NCBI RefSeq assembly: GCF_037392515.1
Contig: NC_090295.1
Span: 14,465,001-14,529,000 of the forward strand
Length of the DNA: 64,000 bases
Source: Haliotis asinina
Taxonomy: Eukaryota > Mollusca > Gastropoda > Lepetellida > Haliotidae
Reading direction: 5' to 3'
Of the stretch, positions 1-10,857 are shown one piece after another. The translations under genes were made by a program, and so were the position numbers. The notes under the pieces were generated by a model that searched no databases, was not told the origin of the DNA, and saw nothing but the letters and a program-made list of their open reading frames with translations. The number at the start of each line of letters is the position of its first letter. Position 1 is the first letter of the stretch.

Positions 1-94
1 CGCCTCTTACGACAAGCATAGTCGCCTTTTATGGCAAGCATGGGTTGCTGAAGGCCTATTCTACCCCGGGACCTTCACGGGTCTCCTACGAGAG
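1..94 (-). mobile_element. SINE-B, 5' part (cut by window edge)
   Basis: The text 'GGCAAGCATGGGTTGCTGAAG' through 'CCTTCACGGGTC' matches the head of the SINE-B family in reverse orientation. The word TCCTACGAGAG at 84-94 is the right target-site duplication; the left one is outside the window but is visible in the second copy at 8320-8330. Confidence 0.75.
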
Positions 95-159
95 CACAAT
101 GCTGCATCTTTTGTTGCATAGATTATTATTATCATTATTGCAAACATTTCTCATGCCCA

Positions 160-355
160 TGAAAATCCAGGTTAGCATGGGTATTCAGTGGCTAAAGGGA
201 TCGGGTGGTCAGGCTCGTTGACTTGGTTGACACACGTCATCGTATCCCAATATTGTGTAGATCGGTGCTACCGCTATTGATCACTGGACTGTCTGGTCCA
301 AACTCTATTATATGCTCACAACCGCCATATATCTGGAATATTGGGGAGTTAAACA
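160..355 (+). mobile_element. SINE-B copy
   Basis: Forward copy of SINE-B with the family landmarks GGGATCGGGTGGTCAGGCTC, GACTTGGTTGACAC, CACTGGACTGTCTGGTCCA and CATATATCTGGAATATTG. Together with the reverse fragment at the window start it forms an inverted pair, and the same pair recurs in the duplicate at 8331-8572 and 8640-8855. Confidence 0.7.
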
Positions 356-1083
356 ACAAACATACAAGACATGCACGTAAGTGCACGTGTTATGACGGGA
401 CATATATATAGCTGTATAGGAACACTTGTAGATGTTACTCATTTTTAAGTTTAGTGTTATGTCTTATCAAATCTGGCAAACAAGACATGCATGCAAATGC
501 ACGAGTATGATGGGACATAGCTGTATTAGGACACTTGTTAATGTTACTCATTTTTAAGTTTAGAGTTATATTTTCCCAAATACGCCCCATTTAATGCAAT
601 CACCCTTTTCTATGCCCAGAAATAATCACACGTTGGTGCACACAAAGACTGAACAACACGTGGGTATTATATTTTAAGCAGGACATGTACTATACTGGGC
701 TAATATCACTGTGGTAGAAATATCATCCAGCACTGTAAAGACACACAAACCTGACTGCTGCTAATCAAGTCGGGCTTTCAGTCATCATCAGTGTTTATTC
801 TCAAGAATGTTTGTGATATTTGCAAGTTGTCATATCCTATGAATTAGATAAAAAAATTATGTGCATACATACCAGGTAAACTTTTACGTAAAAGAGAAAG
901 AATTGTTAAGTTTTGTCTACAGTTTTCTTCCTTGGAGGTGCTATCTGCTTTTGCGTCTTCTCTTTTCAAATGTAATTTGATAAAACTAAATGACATCACA
1001 CTAACATTACCCTCGACATAGAGTAAATGTTGGGTCAGTTCATCTGGGATAAAACGTCCTGGTGATGTGAAAACTCAGACAAT

Positions 1084-1270
1084 ATGCGTGAGTGAGTGAG
1101 TGAGTGACTGTTGAAGCGTGACGCCGCCTGCAGCAATGTTCCAGCAATATCAGGAGACACCAGCAATGGCCTTCAAGTATTTTGTCAACGTGGGGAACCG
1201 AACCCGGATCTTCTATGTGGCCCAATACCGCTAAAACTGCAAGGCTACCTCACTGTGCAAGAGTAAGCAA
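1084..1270 (-). mobile_element. SINE-A (tRNA-headed) copy
   Basis: Reverse copy of the tRNA-headed SINE. It begins with the GAGT repeat and carries the shared tail (CAGCAATGTTCCAGCAATATC). The reverse complement gives an A-box-like AGGTAGCCTTGCAG and a B-box-like GGTTCGGTTCC. It is duplicated at 9515-9690. Confidence 0.7.
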
Positions 1271-1498
1271 GATCAACCTGGGCTAGTTTGTGACTTGCCT
1301 ACAGGCGAAACTGGATCGGGGAATTTGCTACCAATAAGTTTGAACAATACATTTTCCACAAACAAGTAAGGAGAAAGGAACATATATATACTGTACGGCA
1401 ATGTACAAAGAATAATAATAAGCCTAATTTTACTTCGACTGCAATGTTGTTAATAAATCCCTAATATAAACACTATCATTGAAACGATTATAATGTTC

Positions 1499-1998
1499 TT
1501 GGCAAACGTGTACCGACACAGACATTGACCTAGATATGCAACACATGTCATATGTAATATTCTTGTAAATTTAGCACTGTAAGAGGTACAATTCTACGGA
1601 CACATTTTATTTCCTTAAAGACGTCACTAGTTCTGAATATAACATTTGCAATTTACATCTCTAAGCTGACAAGCTGACTATTAATGTGCAAATTATCATT
1701 GTTTGTGTTTGGCAAACATGTACCGACGCAGGTACTGACTTAGATATGAAGCACATTTCACATGTAGTATTCTTGTAGATTTAGCACTGTAAGAGGTACA
1801 ATTCCATAAACTCATTTTATTTTCTTAAAGATGAACTGCAATTTACATGTCTAAGCTGACAAGCCGACAATTAATGTGTAAATTATCAATGTTTATGTTT
1901 TGGTAAACATGTACCGACATAGACATTGACTCAGATGTGAAACACATTTCACATGTATTATTCTTGTACATTTAGCACTGTAAGATGTACAATTCTAT
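1499..1998. repeat. Tandem repeat of about 190-210 bp, 2.5 copies
   Basis: Three successive units start with TGGCAAACRTGTACCGAC and contain CTTGTAnATTTAGCACTGTAAGAGGTACAA and CTAAGCTGACAAGC. The first two are about full length and the third stops near 1998. The units are diverged from each other. No coding content is seen. Confidence 0.8.
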
Positions 1999-2235
1999 TT
2001 TTGTTGCACATTAACAAGGTATAAATCGAGATCATATATTGTCTGTGTATCTTGAGTTTTATAATAGTCATGAATGTGTATATTGCACTGTTATACTTCT
2101 GATAAAGCACATACTATACTGAGGTAGCACCTACATGTGAAGCCTAAATTTACCTTCCAAGTATATTCCTTTGCCTATAGCTTAAGGAGGCTAGTTTAGA
2201 TATGAAATATACCTAAGGTTTTGACAGTTATTTTA

Positions 2236-2425
2236 GTCTGCTTAGGAGAGTTTGTAATGTTGGGTGTTCGTGTTCGGCGATCTCTGGAGTACCATTCTGT
2301 GTTGTCGTTAGCGTGTGCAGTGCAGTAGCATGTGTTCTGGTGTGTCTGTTTCGTTGCAGCGTGTGCATTTATCTATTCGTTGGTTACATTTCATGTCGAT
2401 GGGAATTCAATTTGTGTGACCTGGT
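2236..2425 (-). mobile_element. LINE ORF2 3'-end relic
   Basis: The minus strand translates to a short Cys/His motif, C-x2-C-x7-H-x4-C (CTRCNETDTPEHMLLHC), preceded by PGHTN and MKCNQRIDK. This matches the zinc-knuckle-like C terminus found after the reverse transcriptase of Jockey/CR1-type non-LTR retrotransposons. The frame is interrupted by stops on both sides, so only a decayed tail remains. The family within LINEs is not resolved. Confidence 0.6.
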
Positions 2426-2469
2426 GGTAGTTTGCATATAAATGAGAAGTTGTATATGATTAGATACCA

Positions 2470-2576
2470 GTGGATTGATAAAGAACATTAAGGGATAGAC
2501 ATAGAACATCAATGGATAGTTAAAGAACATCAGTGGACAGATAAAGAACATCAATGGATAGATAAAGAAACAACAT
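2470..2576. repeat. 21-bp minisatellite, about 5 copies
   Basis: Tandem units of AGAACATCAATGGATAGATAA with small changes, lying in an AT-rich non-coding stretch. Confidence 0.75.
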
Positions 2577-2942
2577 CATTGCATTGATGTGGTGGCAGAC
2601 ATAGCTATGGGGATCAGAGCTCCAGATAAGCTTTTGTCCACGTGGGTATGATACACATACATATGAACCTAAGTGGATATTTCTATTTTCAAGTGGGTAT
2701 CTATACTCTTAGATGTATTTTAAAGTTTGAGAATTCATTTCAAACAAATATAACACGTGCCACATTTCTCATTCATTTATTATATAAGACAAAATCCTCC
2801 CAATAATGCTAAATAATGGCTAATCTAGTGCAGCTTTATCCACTTGTGTTGTAAGAAATAATATATAACAGCATCCATTTTGGCGATACCAATATGGATA
2901 TTAGATGATATAACAGCCATGACTTAACTATTACATTCATTT

Positions 2943-3176
2943 TTAATTTTCAAAAGACTTGTTCCCATCGTGTTGTTTCACTTCCATGTCGCGAATAGGT
3001 AATGATACAAGTTCATTTAAAATATCATCGCTAATTGATTCTGATTGTGAATCACAGTACTTGCCTATTAATTCATCCACCAGTCCACTGATGAAGTAGT
3101 TTTCTGGTTGTAAAGCGTAAAAACTAGATATCTTCCTTTGAGCGTGTAGAAGCTTTCTGCCATACTTTCTCACCAT
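2943..3176 (-). CDS. Unassigned 77-residue ORF
   Basis: An open frame of 77 residues beginning MVRKYGRKLLHAQRK and ending MEVKQHDGNKSFEN. Its composition looks protein-like (charged and balanced, with no low-complexity runs), but I recognise no family. It lies about 500 bp downstream of the BTB-BACK gene on the same strand, so it could be an extra exon of that locus, a separate small gene, or chance. No clear splice sites decide between these. Confidence 0.2.
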   Translation of the reverse strand: MVRKYGRKLLHAQRKISSFYALQPENYFISGLVDELIGKYCDSQSESISDDILNELVSLPIRDMEVKQHDGNKSFEN

Positions 3177-3695
3177 AATAGATTTGTTTAGACAGAAAAC
3201 AGTTATTTGAGTTGGTCCCTATTATTTTATAGATGGGCCAATATGTGAGGAGGTTAACATACCACGATTGATATTCTATATCTGTTACTCATTTCATTTG
3301 CGTTAGAAATAATCAAGCTCTTTTATCGCGAATATTTAGAGATGGATAAACGTTTATAGGTTTGAATTGATACGATCACACAACATGATTTTGATGCATT
3401 GTTATCTTGATATAGCGTAAACGTCAGTATTTCGTATTTTTGCATTCTCTGGCATTTACTTTTCTTGAGTATTTCACCTTTTCTATAGCGTATTTTACGC
3501 AAATACGCAGCTTAACTGGAGCTCTGGGTTGTGACCAGTTATAGGATATATAACTGTATACAATAATTTATGAAAGTCATCCTGGTTCATTGACATGTAA
3601 ATGTACAATGTGGTGGAGATGAAGACTATGAATGGAGAGTAACGTCATTTAAGTGAATATTCCATGTATGGATTGTACTCGGCTTTTTTGGCTGT

Positions 3696-5431
3696 TTAAT
3701 GCCGTGGCAATCTGCCTATGAGCCCCCTTGAATGCGGACGATGGGCCATTCGCTGTTTACCATTAAACTTCATTGTACCTTCTGCTGTGCCTGATATAGC
3801 CTGGAAAAGTGTCACCTTTTCAGCATCTGTCAGTATCTTTCGAGTAGAAACCTTTGAGGAATAATACGAGATGTCAAGCAGACTGAACCGAATTTGGAAG
3901 AGCAGTTCACCAAGAATTTTCCTCAAATTCGAATCGTGTACAGGCTCGTTTTGACGTTTACATTCCGCCTTTGCCCAGCGAAGCATTGCCTCGACGACGT
4001 AGCGTTCCTCACAAGCCAAAGAGTCGGAGGAAATGACGTCAAGAACACATGTGCGCGAGAGCTGAATGAATCCAATTGTTCGCAACACATCCGTCCCATG
4101 TTGGTGAATGAATGAGAGACAACTCTGATACAACTGTGGCTCGTCAAAGAAATGAGCTTGTTCGAACAAGGAACACACGTTGTCGACAGACATCATATTC
4201 TTGACGAGGTCCAAGCACTTGGTCAACAGAGACTGGACGTTGTACTTCTTGGAACAGTAAAGGACAGACAGCACGTTGTCCGAATTAATGAGGACTTCAT
4301 CGCAGTACAGGTAGCTGAAACAAACAAAAGAAGGGTGTCGGATCCAGGGTTTTTCAGAAGTGTGTGTGTTAAGTCCAATTACTAAGGAGAAGTGCTCCTC
4401 AGGTAGTGTTTGCCCTCAACCCTGAAAAGCTGGTGGCCCTAAAGACCCACAGCCTAGATTTTCGAAGCTCTCTTAGTTCTTAAAAAGTTGTAAGTACTCT
4501 ACATTAACTTGAACTTACGACCATCTAAGCGTTATGAGAGCTTAGGAAATCTAGGCCCTAAACCATAACAGGTTGTGAATCCTGATCAGAATGTGTAGGC
4601 AGGTGCGTAACTACCAATATAAAAACACCGGGTTTACATATGATCATGGATAAAAAGATTGGGCATGTCCTCAGTACTATCTAAAAATAGAACTTTGCAA
4701 TCTTTCGGGCTTTCAAGAAAGAAGTGGCTGGCAATACGTCTTGCACGCCCTAAGTAATTCCCAGTATACGAAAATGTGACTACTAACAAACTTAGGTAAA
4801 GAGTGTAATTCAACCCTAATCACTGACTAGTTTTCATCTGCAGAAAAACCAACATCCACGTCAAGTTCCAAGTCTTCTGAAAAGTCTGAATCCGGATGTT
4901 CAGGGTTTTCAGTTATTGTTGATGAAAATGCTGTCGGCTCCTGATCCTTCTCTAGATCCGCCCGTGATGTGTCACATACTATTTTCAAAAATGGTCAGAG
5001 TTTCTGATTTCGTGTATTCCCAAAGCGAGAACAAGTAAGGCATGGATTCAAACGCTAGTTGGCGTTTAACATACTTTCTTCATTATGATTTTTTCAAAAT
5101 TGTTCTATGCTCCCTTTCAGAAAAATATACCAGTCTCCTCTGAAAATGTAAGCGACAAAGAAATGATAACGGCCATACCGTAAGAATATCTTGAAAGGTT
5201 CAATCTCTATATCAGGAACATCGACGTCATTACTTTGTGGAATCGACCCGTTGAACATGGTGAAAAAGACGTCACTCCTGGCACCCAGCACATACTTGTG
5301 GGCACCTACGGGAGACCTCGACTGCCCGACCTTGAACTTGACGTCACACGCAAGCTGTTGATCAAACATCCGTCTGTTACTTCCAATGACGGTGTCTTCG
5401 GGGTTGTCAACGGGAGCCGAAGTTGCAGGAA
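3696..5431 (-). CDS. BTB-BACK domain protein (BTBD3/BTBD6-like)
   Basis: Two exons on the minus strand. 5431-5179 carries the BTB fold (MFDQQLACDVKFKVG, GAHKYVLGARSDVFFTMF, PDIEIEPFKIFLR). 4314-3696 carries the end of the BTB fold (YLYCDEV) and a full BACK domain (CSLFEQAHFFDEPQL, ERYVVEAMLRWAKAECKRQ). The donor G|GTATGG at 5179/5178 and the acceptor TTTCAG|CTAC at 4315/4314 join in frame as ...FLR-YLYCDE. Family members act as substrate adaptors for cullin-3 ubiquitin ligases. BTBD3/BTBD6 continue into a PHR domain, but here the frame stops about 30 residues after BACK (GLIGRLPRH), so no PHR domain is present. The visible part is 289 residues. The exon's 5' edge at 5431 is an acceptor-like site, so an upstream exon with the start codon is expected but was not found. 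Confidence 0.8.
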
Positions 5432-5564
5432 CTGTGGAGTTGAAAATACTCAGAAGATGTTTATTCTTATATGTATTAATATAAAGGCCTTAGAAAACTA
5501 GGAGGTAATGAATTAAAATCAGCAGAAGTGTGCAGGTATGCTGAACTTTATCTTCATAATTCGC

Positions 5565-5735
5565 TTCGAGTGAGTTTCGTTTTACGCCGCTTTTAGTACT
5601 ATTCCAATAACATTACGGCAGGGGACACCAAAATTGGCTTCACACAATGTACACATGTGAGGAATCGATCCCAGGTCTTAGGCGCGACGAGTGAACACGT
5701 TACCCACTTGGCTACCCTATCGCCCCTGGTTAAAG
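5565..5735 (-). mobile_element. SINE-A copy
   Basis: Reverse copy with the shared tail (GAGTGAGTTTCGTTTTACGC), the central GGGGACACCAAAATTGGCTT and the B-box complement GGAATCGATCCCAGG, ending in the A-box complement near TTGGCTACCCTATCGCC. Confidence 0.75.
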
Positions 5736-8315
5736 TATGGAGCGTGGGTGTTAAGAACGGGTGCGGGATATCATCTGATTTCGACTTTATCTCTACACTT
5801 GACCTAGAAGGCCAGACGTTTGTACAAAGAATGAGGGTAGTGCAATTGCGAGGATCAGCGTTCAAATGTGACAAGCAGGTAGACAAATTGAATACTATGG
5901 GCAGGGAGGTGAAAGACTGACCTACAGGTTCAACACATTTCTGGGGTGAAAAACGTAAGGTTTGATTAAACCGCACGTTAAAGAAGTCGGGCTGTGCAGT
6001 TTTCGATCAGGCTTCCAGAATCACGAGTGTCACCCCTTGTGTATTTTATGTAGTGAGTGTTAAAAATCCATTTCTTCACCGATTTCGTTCAAATTTGAAA
6101 TATATGTAAATTATAGCACCTACAAACATTATACGATTGCAAAAATCTAGATTTATATTTTTGAAAATTATTGTCCAAACAGAGATTCGAACCTCTGTGG
6201 TGGATGATAAGGCCAAATGCAACATCACCTAATTTTGACACTATCTCTACACTTGACCTAGGAGTAATTGTTCACGCCGTAATCACCAAAATTAGTCAAG
6301 GCACGATATGCATCTGGGAAACACAATTAACATTCCCCTATCAATGCTGTAGTCTGTTTATGTACGTCCTGTTGACTTCCACTGAAGATGACACAAGAAT
6401 GGAGAAAGCTCTTTGATGGGAGAAGTCCTCTTCAAGATGTACGAGGTAGGGGTCGTCATTCGTCACCACTCGCCCGTTTCGGTAACCTCGTCATTCGGCT
6501 TGTCCCGGAAAAAACGCGTTGGTCACGAGTGGGTCGTAATGTTTCTAACGATTGTTTCTCAAGGGTAGTCAAAATGAATGTAATGCAGGAAACACGACCG
6601 GCATTTCTTGTTGGATTGTAGACTGACATGATGCGAATATTGAAAGTTCGAGGATAGATTTGAATTATGAGAGTTTATTTAGCAATACATGTTTATGCAG
6701 AAAGTCCAATTTTAGCACAAGAATTGTCATGTCAACAGTTGCGCAGTTTCCAAGGTAGGTCACTCCATGGTAGCCATGTTTGATAATTGGAGTCGATGAC
6801 CATGTGAAAGTAAATCGATGAGCGGGTTTGATTGGTGACATGGGGAGAATATGAAGCAAATTCCCGTTTGTTGCACCTTTACTTTGTTGGAATATTGCTC
6901 AGTGTGGCGAATAACTCACAGACCATGTATACGAGGATGCTTTTATAAATGTGCTACGCAAAATGTGGTGGCTGTCGCCACAGCGAGTAAACGAGTTTAG
7001 CACTCAACAAAGTCTCCACCAATATGGCTATATGTATAATCGGATCATTTCCATGTTCCATTGCTTTAATTAGCAAACTTTTTGCTTTTAATTCACAAAC
7101 TGATCCATTAAGATGCTTGATTGATTCGACTGAAGGCAAGATGTCAACATGAAAGTAGTTGACCGTATATTATGGACAAAGGTCAGATCAATACCAATAA
7201 ATGGATGGGAATATGTTTAACCCTTGTCCCACGACAACTTCTTTATAATTCTCCCTTTGTCATAATTACCTTAGCCGCAAAATATTTTCAGGAAAATGTA
7301 TTTCGACGCAAATGTGGTGAAAAATTTAAATATGTAACATACCAACCTTGTTGAAACACGAAGAGGATTCGGTGTTTACAGCACAGAGTACGTACTCACG
7401 TGTCTGTGAAATTTTCTGCGAGGAAGTCTAGACCGAGACCGCACAGTGAAGTGAAATCATACATTAACGTTTGCGATAGGATATTTTTTAATGACCAGGT
7501 AGTTTGATCCGGCGCACCCAAGGCAAAGCCACATCAGTTCGCACTTCTTGCTTGAACCAATATTGCGAATGTCAGTGGGAGACATGTTGTGGCTACTTTG
7601 CAGAACGAACCCTCGGTAAGCAAAGTTAAATTTGTGAAAGGAAAGAATAGCATTACCTTCCCGTCTAAAAAAGTCGTGCTGGTGATACATCTTGCCAACA
7701 ACGCAGTTGCACCCAAATCGAAAGTGAAAGCAAACTCCGGTATTTTCGTGTCAGGGTCACGTGCAGGAGTCATGTGACATTTTATCTGCGTGTGTTGCAC
7801 TTGTTGCTAGGTTTGTAAGAAGGCGAGCTGAATTCAACAAGATCAGTCGTTTGCTGTTGATGGTTATGCATAAAACAAGAAGCCACGTGATCAAAACAGT
7901 GTCACGCTGTGCGGAGGTAAAAGTATGGCTCATCGTGGAAAATACATTCTAAATACCCGGATGTGGCAAGCGGCTACAGTTTCGCCGATGTGATGTTATT
8001 AACGCTATTTTTTGTAGGAAACACATGGTATTTTTGTGTGAAATAGGTGAATATATCTTTATCACTCAGGGTTAGCAAAATCAAAACTTTAAATGGTATT
8101 TAAGATACAAATTACGTTTTTGTCTTACATCGTGGAAATCCCCTAACATCGGGGTACAACACTGTTCACAATAAGAAAAGACGTATCTAAGTTTATACGA
8201 CGATTCAGTAGAGACTGGGTTCCCAATTCCAACGCGCAATCAGGTCATTACAACAGGTGGAAGAGAATATGACAAATGACGGACACGAATTCAAAGGACT
8301 GTGCTTCAAAATAAT
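5736..8315. other. Intergenic stretch, no gene recognised
   Basis: About 2.6 kb in which I recognise no protein family. A short direct repeat, TATCTCTACACTTGACCTAG, occurs near 5788 and 6240. Frames at 7457-7800 on both strands are open for 60-88 codons but overlap each other and show no family signature. The BTB-BACK gene's missing 5' exon(s) and promoter may lie here. Confidence 0.5.
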
Positions 8316-8330
8316 TCAATCCTACGAGAG

Positions 8331-8572
8331 TGGGTGAGTTTAGTTTTACGCCACTCTCAGCAATATTCCAGCTATATGGCGGCTGGACCAGACAATCCAG
8401 TGATCACCCACATGCGCATCGATTTGCACAGTTGGGAACCGATGACGTGTCAACCAAGTCAGCGAGCCTGACCACCCGATCCCGTTAGTCGCCTCTTACG
8501 ACAAGCATAGTCGCCTTTTATGGCAAGCATGGGTTGCTGAAGGCCTATTCTACCCCGTGACCTTCACGGGTC
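8331..8572 (-). mobile_element. SINE-B, near full length, with 11-bp target duplication
   Basis: Reverse copy from GGGTGAGTTTAGTTTTACGC to CCGTGACCTTCACGGGTC. It is flanked by TCCTACGAGAG at 8320-8330 and 8573-8583, an 11-bp target-site duplication. This sets the ends of the SINE-B family and shows movement by target-primed reverse transcription. Confidence 0.85.
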
Positions 8573-8639
8573 TCCTACGAGAGCACAATGCTGCATCTTT
8601 TGTTACACGAATTATTATTATTCTTATTGCAAACATTTC

Positions 8640-8855
8640 TCATGCCCATGAAGATCCATGTTAGCATTGGTATTCAGTGGCTAAAGGGATCGGGTGTTCA
8701 GGCTCGTTGACTTGGTTGACACATGTCATCATATCCCAATATTGTGTAGATCGGTGCTAGCGCTATCGATCACTGGACTGCCTGGTCCAAACTCGATTAT
8801 ATGCTCACAACCGCCATATATCTGGAATATTGGGGAGTTAAACAACAAACATACA
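8640..8855 (+). mobile_element. SINE-B copy
   Basis: Forward copy inside duplicate 2, with CATGAAGATCCATGTTAGC, GGGATCGGGTGTTCAGGC, GACTTGGTTGACACATGTC and CTGGAATATTGGGGAGTTAA. Confidence 0.7.
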
Positions 8856-9514
8856 AGACATGCATGCAAATGCACGTGTATGATGGGACATAGCTGTATT
8901 GGGACACATGTTAATGTGCACGTGTTGTGACGGGACATATATACAGGTGTATTGGGACACATGTTAATGTTAGTTATTTTGAAGTTTAGTGTTATATTTT
9001 CTCAAATACGCCCCATTTAATGCAATCACCCTTTTCTATGCCCAGAAATAATCACACGTTGGTGCACACAAAGACTGAATAACGCGTGGGTATTATATTT
9101 TAAGCAGGACATGTACTATACTGGGCTAATATCATTGTGGTAGAAATATCATCCAGCACTGTGAAGACACACAAACCTGAATGTCGATAATCAAGTCGGG
9201 CTTTCAGTCATCATCAGTATTTACTCTCAAGAATGTTTGTGATATTTGCAAGTTGTCATATCCTATGAATTAGATGAAAAAAAGTATGTGCATACATACC
9301 AGGTAAACTTTTGCGTAAAAGAGAAAGAATTGTTAAGTTTTGTCTACAGTTTTCTTCCTTGGGAGTGCTATCTGCTTTTGCGTCTTCTCTTTTCAAATGT
9401 AATTTCATAAAACGAAATGACATCACACTAACATTACCCTCGACATAGAGTAAATGTTGGGTCAGGTCATCTGGGATAAAACGTCCTGGTGATGCGAAAA
9501 CTCAGACAATGTGC

Positions 9515-9690
9515 ATGAGTGAATGAGTGAGTGTTGAAGCGTGACGCTGCCTGTAGCAATATTCCAGCAATATCAGGAGACACAAGGAATGGCCTTCAAG
9601 TATTTTGTCAACGTGAGGAATCGAACCCCGATCTTCTATGTGGCCGAATACCGCTAAAAACAGCAAGGCTATCCCATTGCGCAAGATTAA
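9515..9690 (-). mobile_element. SINE-A copy
   Basis: Counterpart of the copy at 1084-1270, inside duplicate 2. The reverse complement shows the B-box-like GGTTCGATTCC and a tail beginning TATTGCTGGAATATTGCTAC. Confidence 0.7.
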
Positions 9691-9908
9691 GCAAGCTCAA
9701 CTTGGACCAGTTTGTGACTTGCCTACAGGTAAAATTGGATCGCGGAATTTGCTATTGATAATTTTGAACAATACAAGCAAGTAAGCAGACAGGAACATAT
9801 TTAGTGCGGCAGAGTACCAAAAAATAATACTAAGTCTAAATCTACTTCGACTGCAATGCTGTTAATAAATTCCAAATGTAAACATCATCATTGAAACGAT
9901 TATAATAT

Positions 9909-10857
9909 AATTTATCCTTGCAAAACAGTCATAGTTTTAGAGCATCTTGTTTGTGCGTTAGCGTTACTAATTACAATATAACATCGATGTCCACAATTAA
10001 ATTTTCATGACGTGTCGGTAAAGTATGACGTTCCTGTCAAAGTGCGGTTTATATCGTAAATGAGAAATTAGTTTGTGGTGCACTTGTATTCATACACACT
10101 TTTTTTATTTCAACATTATTCATTTGCTTTCATAAATATGAAATTCGAAACAAAAACTGAAACATTATCGTTTGCCTTTCCAGTTGGAGAGACAGATATG
10201 ATTTATGATACGTTCCCGGCAAATTGATGGAACTCCACTTCTCCGGTTTTTAAAAGACCGGAAGTTATCCGACAAAATCATCAACAAAACGACCCCGCGA
10301 AAGCGGACTGTGGAAAAGAAGGGTTTCACTGGACAACTGGTGATCTGTGGTGACGAACACGCCTCATCATTGGAATGATAGCACACCTGATGCAGTAAAT
10401 TGGAATTGCTTTAGCTTTTCTCGTGCTATTGCTACGGTAAATAACGAATAAGGACGATCTTCGAAATTTTAGGTGTGAACATTTGCACTGTATTTTACGC
10501 TTACGGGAACCCTAGCCGCGATCGGTAAAATGAAAATTGCGGCGTGTTCAGTAGAACTATTGGCTAGATTGCAGTTTACCGGGCACTGAACGCTCGTTAA
10601 TGAGCAGTCACGGCGTATCGCGCTATGGCGAGTCTGTGTCCCTGAACAATTCTTAGCCCTTGGACACCCCTATTTACGATCCTTAGGGTTAGGGTATAGG
10701 GTTAGGGTTAGTGCGCCCGACAAAGTGCAAGACTCCCGAACTGTGGTCCAATATATCTGCTAATGTACCTTATTTTGCAGGCGAATTTTACCATGGTTCA
10801 CCGGACCTATGACATATTCAGCTATTGGCAGCATCGTTCCATAAAAACGTTGACGTA
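9909..10857. other. Intergenic stretch with a short telomere-like tract
   Basis: No protein family was recognised. On the plus strand a 57-codon frame, with its start near 10199, ends at the stop near 10377. On the minus strand a 73-codon frame overlaps it. Neither resembles a known protein. Confidence 0.5.
10682..10711 (+). repeat. Interstitial telomere-type repeat
   Basis: Four TTAGGG-type units in about 30 bp (CTTAGGGTTAGGGTATAGGG, then TTAGGGTTAG), interrupted by one TATAGGG. TTAGGG is the molluscan telomere unit. The tract is far too short for a telomere, so it is an interstitial tract. Confidence 0.7.

Larger units (their letters stand above)
1..1494 (+). repeat. 1.4-kb duplicated segment, copy 1
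   Basis: This segment is a near copy of 8491-9908, with the same order of landmarks throughout: a SINE end, the text 'CTCCTACGAGAGCACAATGC', an ATT-rich run, an opposite-oriented SINE, a unique middle and a SINE-A copy. It differs by scattered substitutions and small indels. Both copies contain the same SINE insertion and its right-hand target duplication, so the SINE was present before the duplication. The left limit lies beyond the window. It could be a segmental duplication or two copies of a longer, unclassified transposable element. No coding region is recognised in it. Confidence 0.85.
8491..9908 (+). repeat. 1.4-kb duplicated segment, copy 2
   Basis: Second copy of the segment at 1-1494, colinear over its full visible length. 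It includes the reverse SINE-B end, the forward SINE-B and the reverse SINE-A. Similarity stops near CATTGAAACGATTATAAT in both copies. After that point copy 1 enters the 200-bp tandem repeat while copy 2 enters unrelated sequence. Confidence 0.85.

Noticed and set aside
3894-5501. Plus-strand frames across the BTB-BACK exons
   Set aside because: They are shadows of the minus-strand gene, which has domain support and matching splice sites.
7457-7800. Opposed frames of 60-90 codons near 7.5 kb
   Set aside because: No family match, and both strands are open over the same bases. I could not choose one, so no gene is called.
10165-10386. 73-codon minus-strand and 57-codon plus-strand frames
   Set aside because: They overlap each other, show no family resemblance, and the acceptor-like site upstream does not lead into an open frame.
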